Assembly: GCA_027490985.1 (NCBI GenBank)
Contig: JAIXXC010000213.1
Span: 1-34,341 of the forward strand
Direction of reading: 5' to 3'
Length of the DNA: 34,341 bases
Source: Verrucomicrobiales bacterium
Lineage (GTDB): Bacteria; Verrucomicrobiota; Verrucomicrobiia; Limisphaerales; UBA9464
Part shown: positions 15,980 through 24,836 of the stretch, piece by piece
Position numbering within the stretch: the stretch's first letter is position 1
Layout: every line of letters begins with the position of its first letter
The notes under the pieces: generated by a model
Seen by the model: the letters and a program-made list of their open reading frames with translations, nothing else
Databases searched by the model: none
Told to the model about the DNA's origin: nothing
Program-made: the position numbers and the translations under genes

Positions 15980-16591
15980 TCAGGAGGGGCTCTGATCGGC
16001 CTCGTCCGGGGTGCCCAGCAGGTACAATCCGGGAAAGTTCATGCAATGGTTGGCATCCTCCATGCCATAGCCGGCGAACCATTCCGGGCCCTCATGACTG
16101 AAGGCGCTCCAGCGGGGTTGGTGACGGCTGTCGGGCCGGATCCGGTGCACACAGACGGCCGTGACCACCTCGGCGGCGCCGAGTTCTTCGAGGCGTCGGG
16201 TGAGCGCCTCGAGGGTGCGCCCACTGTCGCAGATGTCATCGACCACGAGGACATGGCGCCCCGCGATGGAGCCCGGGTCTTCGAGGCCCACTTCGACCGT
16301 CGCGGCGGCGACGCCATTGACGTTGGCCTCATACGAGCGGCACCGGCAGAACGCCGGTTCGACGGTGACCGGGCAGGCCATCAGCAGGTCGGAAAAGAAG
16401 AAAACCCCACCCCGCAACACGCACAAGGCCAGTGCCTGTCGCCCACTTTGGGCCCGTGCCGCCTCGGCCCAGGGCCCGAGGGTCATCCCCAGCTGATTGA
16501 CCTGCCGACGGACTTCGGCGGCACTGGCGAACGGAATCCAGTGATCCGGGATCTGGCGGCAGGCGATGCGCGAGTCGTGGGTGTGTTTCAA
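15980..16591 (-). CDS. Phosphoribosyltransferase, hypoxanthine phosphoribosyltransferase-like (start uncertain; ORF open to 16729)
   Basis: ALCVLRGGVFFFSDLLMACP...EVGLEDPGSIAGRHVLVVDDICDSGRTLEALTRRL (PRPP-binding motif)...EWFAGYGMEDANHCMNFPGLYLL. A TTG at 16591 would avoid overlap with the GT2 gene ending at 16648. Confidence 0.85.
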   Translation of the reverse strand: MKHTHDSRIACRQIPDHWIPFASAAEVRRQVNQLGMTLGPWAEAARAQSGRQALALCVLRGGVFFFSDLLMACPVTVEPAFCRCRSYEANVNGVAAATVEVGLEDPGSIAGRHVLVVDDICDSGRTLEALTRRLEELGAAEVVTAVCVHRIRPDSRHQPRWSAFSHEGPEWFAGYGMEDANHCMNFPGLYLLGTPDEADQSPS

Positions 16592-16647
16592 GGGATCCGG
16601 AGCCAGAGGGCGGCGGGCGGGACCGCAGGTGGGGCCTTGGGGAGAGC

Positions 16648-17499
16648 TCAGGGTTTTGTGTGGTTCGGGTTCGGGGTCGGGGCCTGAGCCTGGGCCAAGG
16701 CCCTCGCCTCGATATAGTTGCCCCAGCAATGGGCCAGGCTGCCCTTGGCACCGGCCCAGTCGACCCGTCCCATCGGCAGGTAGAGGGCGAGCTTGGCCGC
16801 GCGGATGAGCATCCCGGCGAGGCTCGGTCGATGCGGTTCGAAAAACCGGGCCATCGCGCGGTAGTCGACCCGCCCCTTGTGGTAGAAGGCCTTCATGGAT
16901 CGCCGGTTGCGGTAATGAACCCGGGCCGCATGCACCGCGGCGACGGTTTCACCGGCCTTCAACGCGTCGAAATACCACTGCAGGTCTTCGCCTCCGCCGA
17001 GCTCTTCATCGAAGGGGCGCCGCAGCCAGACCTTGCGGCGATACAGGCTGTTCGGATTGCCGGCGCCGAAGCCGAAGCCGCGCCCCAGGTCGTCGCCCTC
17101 GAAATAGGTGATGCCGCCGCTCAAGGCCGCATCGAATTCGCCGAGGATCGGGCCGACCGCCGCGCTCACCGAATCCGGGAACCGCCCGATGGCCTTTCGG
17201 TACGAATCCAGAAACCCCGCATCGGCCGGGATGGTGTGGGCGCTGAGGCTCAACACCCACTCGTGACGGGCCGCGGCAAAGCCCCGGTTGAGGGCCCGGC
17301 CGTAGGAGAAGTCTTCCTTGCGGATGGGAACAAGCTCGGCGCCGTGGCTGCGGGCCAATGCGACCGTGCCATCGCTGGAGCCGGAATCCACCACGATGAG
17401 CTGGTCGGCCTCGCCGAGGCGAAGCCCCGTCAGCACCGCGCCGAGGGTGTCGGCGGCATTCAGGGTCCGGATGACAAGGCTGAGCGGAGCGGACGACAT
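16648..17499 (-). CDS. Glycosyltransferase family 2
   Basis: MSSAPLSLVIRTLNAADTLGAVLTGLRLGEADQLIVVDSGSSDGTVALARSHGAELVPIRKEDFSYGRALNRGFAAARHEWVLSLSAHTIP. Confidence 0.93.
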   Translation of the reverse strand: MSSAPLSLVIRTLNAADTLGAVLTGLRLGEADQLIVVDSGSSDGTVALARSHGAELVPIRKEDFSYGRALNRGFAAARHEWVLSLSAHTIPADAGFLDSYRKAIGRFPDSVSAAVGPILGEFDAALSGGITYFEGDDLGRGFGFGAGNPNSLYRRKVWLRRPFDEELGGGEDLQWYFDALKAGETVAAVHAARVHYRNRRSMKAFYHKGRVDYRAMARFFEPHRPSLAGMLIRAAKLALYLPMGRVDWAGAKGSLAHCWGNYIEARALAQAQAPTPNPNHTKP

Positions 17500-17692
17500 G
17501 CGTATCGGGATCGAGTGAGTATCAGAAGCCGGCGTTCGCGGAAAGACCGGAGGCGGGCGAACCACCGCGGTCGCGGGTTGGGAACCCGAGACACGCAACC
17601 GGGTCATCAAGGGGTGTTACATAGTCGAGGGACCTTGCGGATCGTTTTGAAACCCGGTTAGCGTAGTGCAAAGACTCCTCCGAGCCGATTTC

Positions 17693-18283
17693 ATGCACTG
17701 CGACACCACCGATCACGATTTGCTGAACCGGGTGCGCCGATCCACCGATGAGGCCGCCTGGTCGCAGTTTGTGGAGTCTTATCGCAAGCCGATCATCGAT
17801 CACTGTCGCGGTTACGGGCTCACTCCGGATCAGGCCGAAGAGGTGGCCCAGGATTGCTTCATCCGGTGCTTTCGATACCTCCCGACCTTCAAATATTCCG
17901 AGGCGGTGGGGAGATTCCGTTCGTGGTTGAACCTCATGGTGAACCAGCAGATCGGGGAGTGTTTCCGGTCCCGAGTCCGCGACGAAACCATCAAGAGACG
18001 CTATGCCGAGATGCTCCTCGAATTGGCTGAACCGGGGCAGGGCACCTCGCGTGAGCCCACCGGCCACGATTTCGAACTGCTGGCCATGGCTTTCCAGCGG
18101 GTCAAGGCGTCGGTGAGGCCCCAGCACTGGCAATTGTTCGAGGCCTTCGTGGTGCACGGTATGTCGGCATCCGAGGTGGCCCGACAAATCGGGGTGACTT
18201 CCGTGATGGTCCGGGTCACGGCGTTCCGCGTGCGCAACCGCCTGAAGGAAGAGTGGAGGGGGCTCCAGAATGGGCCCTTCTGA
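17693..18283 (+). CDS. Sigma-70 family (ECF) RNA polymerase sigma factor
   Basis: DHDLLNRVRRSTDEAAWSQFVESYRKPIIDHCRGYGLTPDQAEEVAQDCFIRCFRYLPTF...FRSWLNLMVNQQIGECFR (region 2) and MSASEVARQIGVTSVMVRVTAFRVRNRLKEEW (region 4). Confidence 0.92.
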   Translation: MHCDTTDHDLLNRVRRSTDEAAWSQFVESYRKPIIDHCRGYGLTPDQAEEVAQDCFIRCFRYLPTFKYSEAVGRFRSWLNLMVNQQIGECFRSRVRDETIKRRYAEMLLELAEPGQGTSREPTGHDFELLAMAFQRVKASVRPQHWQLFEAFVVHGMSASEVARQIGVTSVMVRVTAFRVRNRLKEEWRGLQNGPF

Positions 18284-18428
18284 TGAGCCGCCCGAACCGG
18301 CGACGGGGCCTGCCTTTCTGAGCGACCCGGGTGGCCGCCCCTCGGGTCCGATGCCTCTCGGACCGTCATCACCGTCAGGGGGCTCTCGTCGACTAGGCCT
18401 TGGGAGTCTGTTGCCTCAACCATTTTGA
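18270..18428 (+). CDS. Possible small ORF (52 aa, Pro/Gly/Ser-rich) overlapping the sigma factor 3' end
   Basis: ATG at 18270, 14-nt overlap with the sigma gene: MGPSDEPPEPATGPAFLSDPGGRPSGPMPLGPSSPSGGSRRLGLGSLLPQPF*. Not in the supplied ORF track; position only. Confidence 0.3.
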   Translation: MGPSDEPPEPATGPAFLSDPGGRPSGPMPLGPSSPSGGSRRLGLGSLLPQPF

Positions 18429-18569
18429 CCCCCTGTGTTACCTGCGGTGGTTGAAGGTGGAGCACGCTCCTGCCGATACGAAGTACTGCCCGGCCTTGGC
18501 ACTGGAGATTCCTCGGCCGAGCCCGAGGTTGCGTGCCGGCGAATTCCGGTTTTCTATACGACTCAAGGA

Positions 18570-19967
18570 ATGAGCGACCAACTCGACACCCACCAGAAGG
18601 CCCTGCAGATCAACCTCGACCCGACGAAGTACGGCGTGTTCGCCGAGATCGGCGCCGGTCAGGAGGTCGCTCGCTGGTTCTTCCGCGTCGGCGGCGCCAG
18701 CGGCACCATCGCCAAGACCATCTCGGCGTACGACATGACGGTCAGCGATGCGATCTACGGTCAGAGCGACCGCTATGTGAGCCGCAAGCGCTTGATCGCC
18801 ATGCTCGATCACGAGTACCCGCTGCTCGTCGAGCGCCTCAAAGGTCAGCGGGGTGCGACCACCAAGTTCTTCGCCTTCGCCACCACGGTGGCCGCCAAGA
18901 GCTTCCAGCGGAAGGACGAGACCCACGGGTGGATGGGCATCCGGTTCCAGAGCGAGCCGGGTTCCGAACCGAGCGACATCCTCCTGCATGTGGCCATGTG
19001 GGACCGCGACAGCCTCCAGCAGGCCGAGGCCATCGGCATCCTGGGGGTGAATCTCATCCACGCGGCGATGTACCTGAACTGGCATCCCGAGGCCATCGTC
19101 AACGCCCTCCTCGACAGCCTCTCCATCGAGCGCATCGAGGTGGATATGATCGAGTTCCGAGGCAAGGAATTCGCCTCGGTCGACAACCGACTCCTCGCCC
19201 TCCAGTTGGTCGAGAAGGGGCTCACCAATGCGGCGATGTTCATGCCCGATGGCCGCATCGTCCAACCGGCCGATGCCTTGTACAAAAAGAGCATTCTCGT
19301 GGAGCGCGGGTCATTCCGGCCCGTCACCCATGTCACGGTCGACATGCTCCGCTACGCTCAGGCGCAGTTCATCCAGGAGCCCAACGTCGACGGCAAAAAC
19401 CTGGTGGTGCTCATGGAAATGACCCTCAAGAACCTGAGCGCCGAGGGTCGGATCGATCACCAGGACTTCCTCGATCGCGTGGACATGTTGACCACCCTGG
19501 GGCACCCGGTCTTGATCTCCAATTACGGCGAGTTCCATCGGCTCGCAGCCTACCTGCATCGGTTCACCAAGAACCCGGTCGGGTTCGTGATGGGCATTCC
19601 CACACTCAAGGAATTGTTCGAGGAACGGTATTATTCGGAGCTGGCCGGCGGCATTCTCGAGAGCTTCGGACGGATGTTCAAAAACGACCTCAAGCTCTTC
19701 GTCTACCCCTTCAAGGATCCGGAGAGCGGGGCGATCATCACCTCGGGCAACCTGCGGGTGGCCCCGCATTTGCGTCACTTGTACCTGTTCTTGATGGAGA
19801 ACTTCTTCATCCAGGGCCTGCGCGATGTGAACGAGGCCAACATGAGCGTGTTGAGTCGCAACGTGCTCAAGATGTTGCAGAACAACGAGGCCGGTTGGGA
19901 ACCCATGGTCCCCAACGAGGTGGCCGCTCTCATCAAGCAACGGCACCTCCTGGGCTACAAAGGGTGA
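18570..19967 (+). CDS. Conserved hypothetical protein (465 aa), function unassigned
   Basis: Long well-formed frame with protein-like composition: FAEIGAGQEVARWFFRVGGASGTIAKTISAYDMTVSDAIYG...HGWMGIRFQSEP...VERGSFRPVTHVTVDMLRYAQAQF...GNLRVAPHLRHLYLFLMENFFI. The ORF-track start at 18435 is probably too far upstream. Confidence 0.85.
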   Translation: MSDQLDTHQKALQINLDPTKYGVFAEIGAGQEVARWFFRVGGASGTIAKTISAYDMTVSDAIYGQSDRYVSRKRLIAMLDHEYPLLVERLKGQRGATTKFFAFATTVAAKSFQRKDETHGWMGIRFQSEPGSEPSDILLHVAMWDRDSLQQAEAIGILGVNLIHAAMYLNWHPEAIVNALLDSLSIERIEVDMIEFRGKEFASVDNRLLALQLVEKGLTNAAMFMPDGRIVQPADALYKKSILVERGSFRPVTHVTVDMLRYAQAQFIQEPNVDGKNLVVLMEMTLKNLSAEGRIDHQDFLDRVDMLTTLGHPVLISNYGEFHRLAAYLHRFTKNPVGFVMGIPTLKELFEERYYSELAGGILESFGRMFKNDLKLFVYPFKDPESGAIITSGNLRVAPHLRHLYLFLMENFFIQGLRDVNEANMSVLSRNVLKMLQNNEAGWEPMVPNEVAALIKQRHLLGYKG

Positions 19968-20031
19968 GCTTCTTCGGTCTGGAGGGTTCGTTGACTTGGG
20001 TGGGGTCCGTTCGTAGGTTGGACGTCCAACG

Positions 20032-20421
20032 ATGATTGCAGGAAAAATTGGAGCCGCCGCCAGTCAGCAACCGTCCTTCCGGGTGGGAGACGAGCGCCTG
20101 ATCAAGCTCACCGAGAGCGCCGGACGCAAAGTGTCGGGATTGCTGACCAAGCAGGGGCGCCCTCAGGGGGTGCTCCGCGTGTCGGTCGTGGGTGGCGGGT
20201 GTTCGGGGCTTCAATACAAGATGGACCTGCAGGACAAGCCCCAGAACCGCGACATCCTCGTCGAGAGCGCCGGCGTTCGGGTGGTGGTGGACCCCAAGAG
20301 CGCGTTGTATGTGACCGGTAGCGAGTTGGACTATGCCGATGCGCTTCAGGAAGGCGGCTTCAAGGTGAAGAACCCCAATGCGGCCACCAGTTGTTCCTGC
20401 GGCGAGAGTTTCAGCGCCTGA
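20032..20421 (+). CDS. A-type iron-sulfur cluster carrier (IscA/ErpA/HesB family)
   Basis: LRVSVVGGGCSGLQYKMDLQDKP...VVVDPKSALYVTGSELDYADALQEGGFKVKNPNAATSCSCGESF: conserved GGCSG and CSCG cysteines. Confidence 0.93.
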   Translation: MIAGKIGAAASQQPSFRVGDERLIKLTESAGRKVSGLLTKQGRPQGVLRVSVVGGGCSGLQYKMDLQDKPQNRDILVESAGVRVVVDPKSALYVTGSELDYADALQEGGFKVKNPNAATSCSCGESFSA

Positions 20422-20586
20422 ACCGCAAATTCTGAGCCGAGGCGATTCGGTGGGGGTAGTCGTTCTGGCTGAGTCTTCGTCCTTAAAAGGCTCGTTGTTC
20501 GTTGGAGCAAAAGGTGGATTGCGGATGTCCGATATGGGATAAAAAGGACGCCCAGTACAGGTGCCATCATTCAACTTCCTGACCCC

Positions 20587-21273
20587 ATGCCGGAGACCGC
20601 TTCACCCATTGTCCAGATCCGCGACCTCTTCAAGGTCTACCGGCAGGGGGATATCGATGTGACGGCCCTCAATGGCGTGTCGCTGGATATCGCTCCGGGA
20701 GAGTTTGTGGTGCTCATGGGGCCATCGGGTTCCGGCAAATCGACCCTGTTGCACATCCTGGCCGGCATCGACACCGCCAGTCGCGGCACCGTGGAGGTGC
20801 AGGGTGTCAATGTGGCCGGCCTCAACGAGTCGGAACTGGCGGACTGGCGCAACCAGAACGTCGGGTTCGTCTTCCAGAGCTTCAACCTCATCCCGGTGCT
20901 GACCGCCTTCGAGAACGTCGAACTGCCGCTGCTGCTCACCGCGTTGTCCAAGGCCGAGCGGCGTCGCCAAGTCGAGACGTCCCTGGAGTTGGTGGGATTG
21001 GCTGATCGCGGACACCACCGACCGGATCAGATGTCGGGCGGACAGCAGCAGCGGGTGGCCATCGCCCGGGCCATCGCCACGGATCCCACCTTGATCATCG
21101 CCGACGAACCCACGGGCAATCTCGATTCCAAATCCGCGTCCGACGTGCTGGGGATCCTCCAGTCGTTGGCCAGGGATGCCGGCAAGACCGTGGTCATGGT
21201 CACCCACGATCCCAAGGCGGCCAGCTATGGCACCCGAAGCCTTCACCTCGAAAAGGGTGAGTTTGTGGCATGA
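20587..21273 (+). CDS. ABC transporter ATP-binding protein (MacB/LolD-like)
   Basis: Walker [11 protein letters not shown]-loop FQSFNLIP, signature [14 protein letters not shown], Walker [13 protein letters not shown]. Confidence 0.96.
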   Translation: MPETASPIVQIRDLFKVYRQGDIDVTALNGVSLDIAPGEFVVLMGPSGSGKSTLLHILAGIDTASRGTVEVQGVNVAGLNESELADWRNQNVGFVFQSFNLIPVLTAFENVELPLLLTALSKAERRRQVETSLELVGLADRGHHRPDQMSGGQQQRVAIARAIATDPTLIIADEPTGNLDSKSASDVLGILQSLARDAGKTVVMVTHDPKAASYGTRSLHLEKGEFVA

Positions 21274-22478
21274 GTTTGGTCGACTCCAAGGGCACGTCGT
21301 CCCCGTCGGAGCGCCGGTCTCGGGCCTCGGGCATTACCATTCCGGGGTTTGTCCTCAAAAACGCGCTGCGCAACGGGCGTCGGGCCTTGCTGACGGTCCT
21401 CAGCGTCGCCATGAGTTGTGCGCTGCTCGTCACCTTGCTGACCTTGCAGCGCGAACTGACTGTGCCGCCCGAAAGCGAGGCGGCCTCGTTCCGCATCATC
21501 GCGCGCAACAAGGTCTCGTTGGCCCAACCCTTGCCGGCGCGCCAGCGGGCCACCATCGAGAAGATTCCGGGAGTCCGCCAGGTGTCGCCCTTCACCTACT
21601 TCGGCGGTCTGTTCCGCGATGAGACCACCACGAGTTGGGCGCAGTTCGCGGTCGATCCGGCCCGGTTCCGGGAGCTGATATTGGAGGGCAAGATCATCGA
21701 GGGTGTCTACGACGACTGGGTCAAGGATCGCAACGCCTGCATGCTGGGGGCCGATACCGTGCGCCGCTATGGCCTGAAGCTCGGTGACAAACTGCGCTTC
21801 ACCGGCACCTTCTATCCGGTGGATCTCGAGTTGACCGTCGCGGTGATCTACGCCGGCACCATCGACGACCGGAACTGCTTCTTCCACCACGCGCTCCTCG
21901 ACCAGTTGATGGACGATTGGGGCATGGTGGGCACCTGGTACCTGATGGCCGATTCGGCGGAGGCGGTCGACGGGGTCATCGAACGGGTCAATGCCGCCTT
22001 TGAGAACACTTCGGCCGAGGTGCGAGCGGAGACCGAGCGGGCCTTCCAGTTGGGATTCGTGAGCATGTTCGGCAACGTGAAGCTGCTCTTCGGCAGCATC
22101 AGTGCGGTGGTGGTCTTCACGCTCATCCTCGTGTGCGTGAGCACCATGAGCATGGCCATCCGCGAGCGGTTCCGGGAACTGGCGGTGCTGAAGGCCTTGG
22201 GATTCCGACGCCGCGAACTCTTCGCCTTCATCCTGGCCGAGAGCTTCGGTCTCTCCATGTTGGGGGCGTTGGTCGGCATCGGGGGCGCTTGGTTGTTCTG
22301 GTCGACCATCAACCTGCAGAAGCTCACCCAGGGGTTCCTGGTCTATTTCGAGGTGACACCGCGGATCATGGCCACCGGAGGCATGGTGGCGGCGCTCCTG
22401 GGCATCGTCGCGGCCATCGGCCCGTCGGTGTCGGTGGCCCGCATGAGCGTGGTGGCGGGATTGAAGACCCTCGATTAG
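21270..22478 (+). CDS. ABC transporter permease (FtsX/MacB type)
   Basis: Overlaps the ATPase stop by ATGA; N-terminal TM LTVLSVAMSCALLVTLL and C-terminal FtsX-like VVVFTLILVCVSTMSMAIRERFRELAVLKALGFRRRELFAFILAESFGLSMLGALVG. Confidence 0.93.
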   Translation: MSLVDSKGTSSPSERRSRASGITIPGFVLKNALRNGRRALLTVLSVAMSCALLVTLLTLQRELTVPPESEAASFRIIARNKVSLAQPLPARQRATIEKIPGVRQVSPFTYFGGLFRDETTTSWAQFAVDPARFRELILEGKIIEGVYDDWVKDRNACMLGADTVRRYGLKLGDKLRFTGTFYPVDLELTVAVIYAGTIDDRNCFFHHALLDQLMDDWGMVGTWYLMADSAEAVDGVIERVNAAFENTSAEVRAETERAFQLGFVSMFGNVKLLFGSISAVVVFTLILVCVSTMSMAIRERFRELAVLKALGFRRRELFAFILAESFGLSMLGALVGIGGAWLFWSTINLQKLTQGFLVYFEVTPRIMATGGMVAALLGIVAAIGPSVSVARMSVVAGLKTLD

Positions 22479-22491
22479 TCCCCCTATCCCC

Positions 22492-23676
22492 ATGGCCCTG
22501 CCGCTCAAATACAATTACCGCAACGTGCTCATCCGGTGGCGTACGACGCTGTTCACGGTGGTGGGCGTGGCGGCGGTGGTGTCGGTGGTCATCCTGCTCA
22601 AGGCGCTGGCCAAGGGCATCGAATCGAGCAGCGCCCGCACGGGGGAACCCGGCAACCTCCTGGTGGTGCGCAAAGGCTCCCAGGCCGAGTCGGGCAGTCT
22701 GGTGACGCGGGACCAGTTCCGCACTCTCCAGTTCTTCGAGGAGATCGACCGCAATGCGGCGGGGCAACCGGTGGTGTCGGCCGAGTTGGTGATGATCATC
22801 AATGCTCCGCGACGCGGGGCTCCGGGATCGGCCAACACGCTCATCCGTGGGGTCACGCCTCGGGGTTTGGAGCTGCGGCCCAAAGTCACCCTGGTGGAAG
22901 GGCGCTGGTTCAATCCCGGCCAGCGTGAGGTGACGGTGTCGAAGAAACTGGCCGGTCGCTTTGAAGGCTTCGAGGTGGGCGGGATCATCCGGGCCGGACC
23001 CGACCGTCTCCGCGTCGTGGGCCTGTTTGAAGCCGGCGGCAGCGCCTTCGACTCCGAGGCCTGGATGGATGCCGACGAGGCGCGGGCGATCTTCGACCGT
23101 TCCGAGATGTACTCGAGCATCCTGCTGCGTCCGCGCGACGAGGCGGCGATGCGCTCGCTCACCAACCGGATCGCCCAGGACAAGCGGTTGGGCCTGCGGG
23201 CCGAGCCGGAGACCGAGTATTACTCCAAGCAGACGGCGACGGCGGTGCCCTTCAACATCCTCGCCGGGCTCCTCGGCACGGCGATGTCGGTCGGGGCGGT
23301 CTTCGCCGCCATGAACACCATGTATGCCAACGTCGCCTCGCGCACCCGCGAGATCGGCACGCTGCGGGTGCTGGGCTACTCCCGGGCGGCCATCGTGGTG
23401 TCGTTCCTCATCGAGGGCATGCTGCTCTCGGGCCTGGGCGGTGTGGTGGGTTGTGGGCTCTCGCTCGCAATCTATGCCTATGTGGTGGCCCGGGGTGTGA
23501 CCTTCGGGACCATGGATTTCCAGTCGTTCGCCGAGACGGTGTACCAGTTCCGGGTGACTCCCGATCTGATGGCCCTGGGCCTGGTCTTCTCGGTGAGCAT
23601 CGGACTGGTGGGGAGCTTCCTGCCGGCGTTGCGAGCTTCGCGGCTGCCGGTGATTTCGGCCCTCAAATCGCTATGA
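22492..23676 (+). CDS. ABC transporter permease (FtsX/MacB type), second paralogous permease
   Basis: LIRWRTTLFTVVGVAAVVSVVILLKALAKGI...FAAMNTMYANVASRTREIGTLRVLGYSRAAIVVSFLIEGMLLSGLGGVVGC. Confidence 0.93.
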   Translation: MALPLKYNYRNVLIRWRTTLFTVVGVAAVVSVVILLKALAKGIESSSARTGEPGNLLVVRKGSQAESGSLVTRDQFRTLQFFEEIDRNAAGQPVVSAELVMIINAPRRGAPGSANTLIRGVTPRGLELRPKVTLVEGRWFNPGQREVTVSKKLAGRFEGFEVGGIIRAGPDRLRVVGLFEAGGSAFDSEAWMDADEARAIFDRSEMYSSILLRPRDEAAMRSLTNRIAQDKRLGLRAEPETEYYSKQTATAVPFNILAGLLGTAMSVGAVFAAMNTMYANVASRTREIGTLRVLGYSRAAIVVSFLIEGMLLSGLGGVVGCGLSLAIYAYVVARGVTFGTMDFQSFAETVYQFRVTPDLMALGLVFSVSIGLVGSFLPALRASRLPVISALKSL

Positions 23677-24707
23677 AAGATGACCGTCTCGAACGCCTTC
23701 GGATCGCCTCCCACCAGAAGCGTCGATCGGGCTTGCCCGTCGCGTTGATCGTGGGCGGCGTTCTGGCGATCACCGCCGCGATCGTGTGGTGGGCCATTCC
23801 TCGGGCCAGCGACGATGTGCGCGCCGGCATGAAGTCGGGTCCGAAGGCCACCCGCACCGAGGCGGGCACTCCGTTGGACAAGTCCGCGGCCACCCGCTCG
23901 GCGACGGGGACGAATGACTCGGGGGCCGGGGGCCGGGCGGAACGCTCCCCGGGTTCGGTCGTGGGTTCGGTGCTCACGGTGTCGGGCTACATCATTGCCC
24001 GGGAGCGCATCGAGATCAGTCCGAGGTTCATGGGGGTGGTGCAGTGGATCGGAGTCAAAAAGGGCGATGCGGTCACCAACGGCCAGGTGGTGGTGCGCTT
24101 GGACGATGCCGAATATCGCGCCCGCCTGGCCGAAAACGACGGGGCGTTGGCGGTGGCGACTGTGGCCTTGGAGCGGTCGAAAGTGGACCTCGGGCGCGCC
24201 GAGCCGCTGGTGTCCGAGCGGGTCGAGACCCAGAAGGCCCTCGATGACGCCCGCTTGGCGGTGCGCAGCGCCGAGGCCCAACGGGCTCAGGTGTTGGGGG
24301 GCCGCCAGAGCATCGAGACCCTGCTCGACTGGTGCATCATCCGATCGCCCGTGACCGGGGTGGTGCTCGAAAAACTCGTGGACCCGGGTGAATTGGTCAC
24401 GCCCCAGACCTTCGGCGGCACCCGTGGCCCCAGTTCCTCCTTGGTGGCCGTGGCCAATCTCCAGGATCTGCAGGTCGAGGTGGATATCGACGAATCCAAG
24501 CTGGCCCGAGTCTCCCTCGGCCAACGCTGCGTCATCTCCCCGGTGTCCTATCCCGACAAGCGGTATCAGGGGCGGGTCGCCGAGATCGCTCCCGAGGCCA
24601 ATCGCGCCAAGGGCACCGTGCAGGTCAAGGTGCAGATCCTCGAACCCGACCGCTTCCTCACGCCCGAACTCAGCGCCACCGTCGATTTCGTGGATGCCGC
24701 GAAATAA
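23673..24707 (+). CDS. HlyD/RND-type periplasmic adaptor subunit (MacA-like)
   Basis: ATG at 23673 overlaps the permease stop (ATGA); TM anchor VALIVGGVLAITAAIVWWAI; GVKKGDAVTNGQVVVRLDDAEYRARLAENDGAL; IRSPVTGVVLEKLVDPGELV; LQVEVDIDESKLARVSLGQ. Confidence 0.94.
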   Translation: MKDDRLERLRIASHQKRRSGLPVALIVGGVLAITAAIVWWAIPRASDDVRAGMKSGPKATRTEAGTPLDKSAATRSATGTNDSGAGGRAERSPGSVVGSVLTVSGYIIARERIEISPRFMGVVQWIGVKKGDAVTNGQVVVRLDDAEYRARLAENDGALAVATVALERSKVDLGRAEPLVSERVETQKALDDARLAVRSAEAQRAQVLGGRQSIETLLDWCIIRSPVTGVVLEKLVDPGELVTPQTFGGTRGPSSSLVAVANLQDLQVEVDIDESKLARVSLGQRCVISPVSYPDKRYQGRVAEIAPEANRAKGTVQVKVQILEPDRFLTPELSATVDFVDAAK

Positions 24708-24836
24708 TCGGGCGGGTCGTCGGGTGGTGAGAACGTCCCCGGAGTGCCTCGTTGGACAAACCCGGAGCCCGTCGAGGGCTGTCCGAGGTTCTCGACTTCC
24801 CCGGGGCCTGCCGTAAGACTCTTGTGCAGAACTCGT

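Noticed and set aside
14840-16687. 615-aa plus-strand ORF
   Set aside because: Antisense to the SMP-30 and phosphoribosyltransferase genes; no recognisable domain.
20422-20586. Promoter candidate upstream of the ABC ATPase (GGATAAAAAGG)
   Set aside because: A/T-rich -10-like segment exists but no well-spaced -35; not supportable from sequence alone.
24708-24836. Possible T-box or riboswitch upstream of glnS
   Set aside because: Only short weak stems (e.g. GCCC-gtcga-GGGC) and no recognisable T-box or terminator/antiterminator pair.
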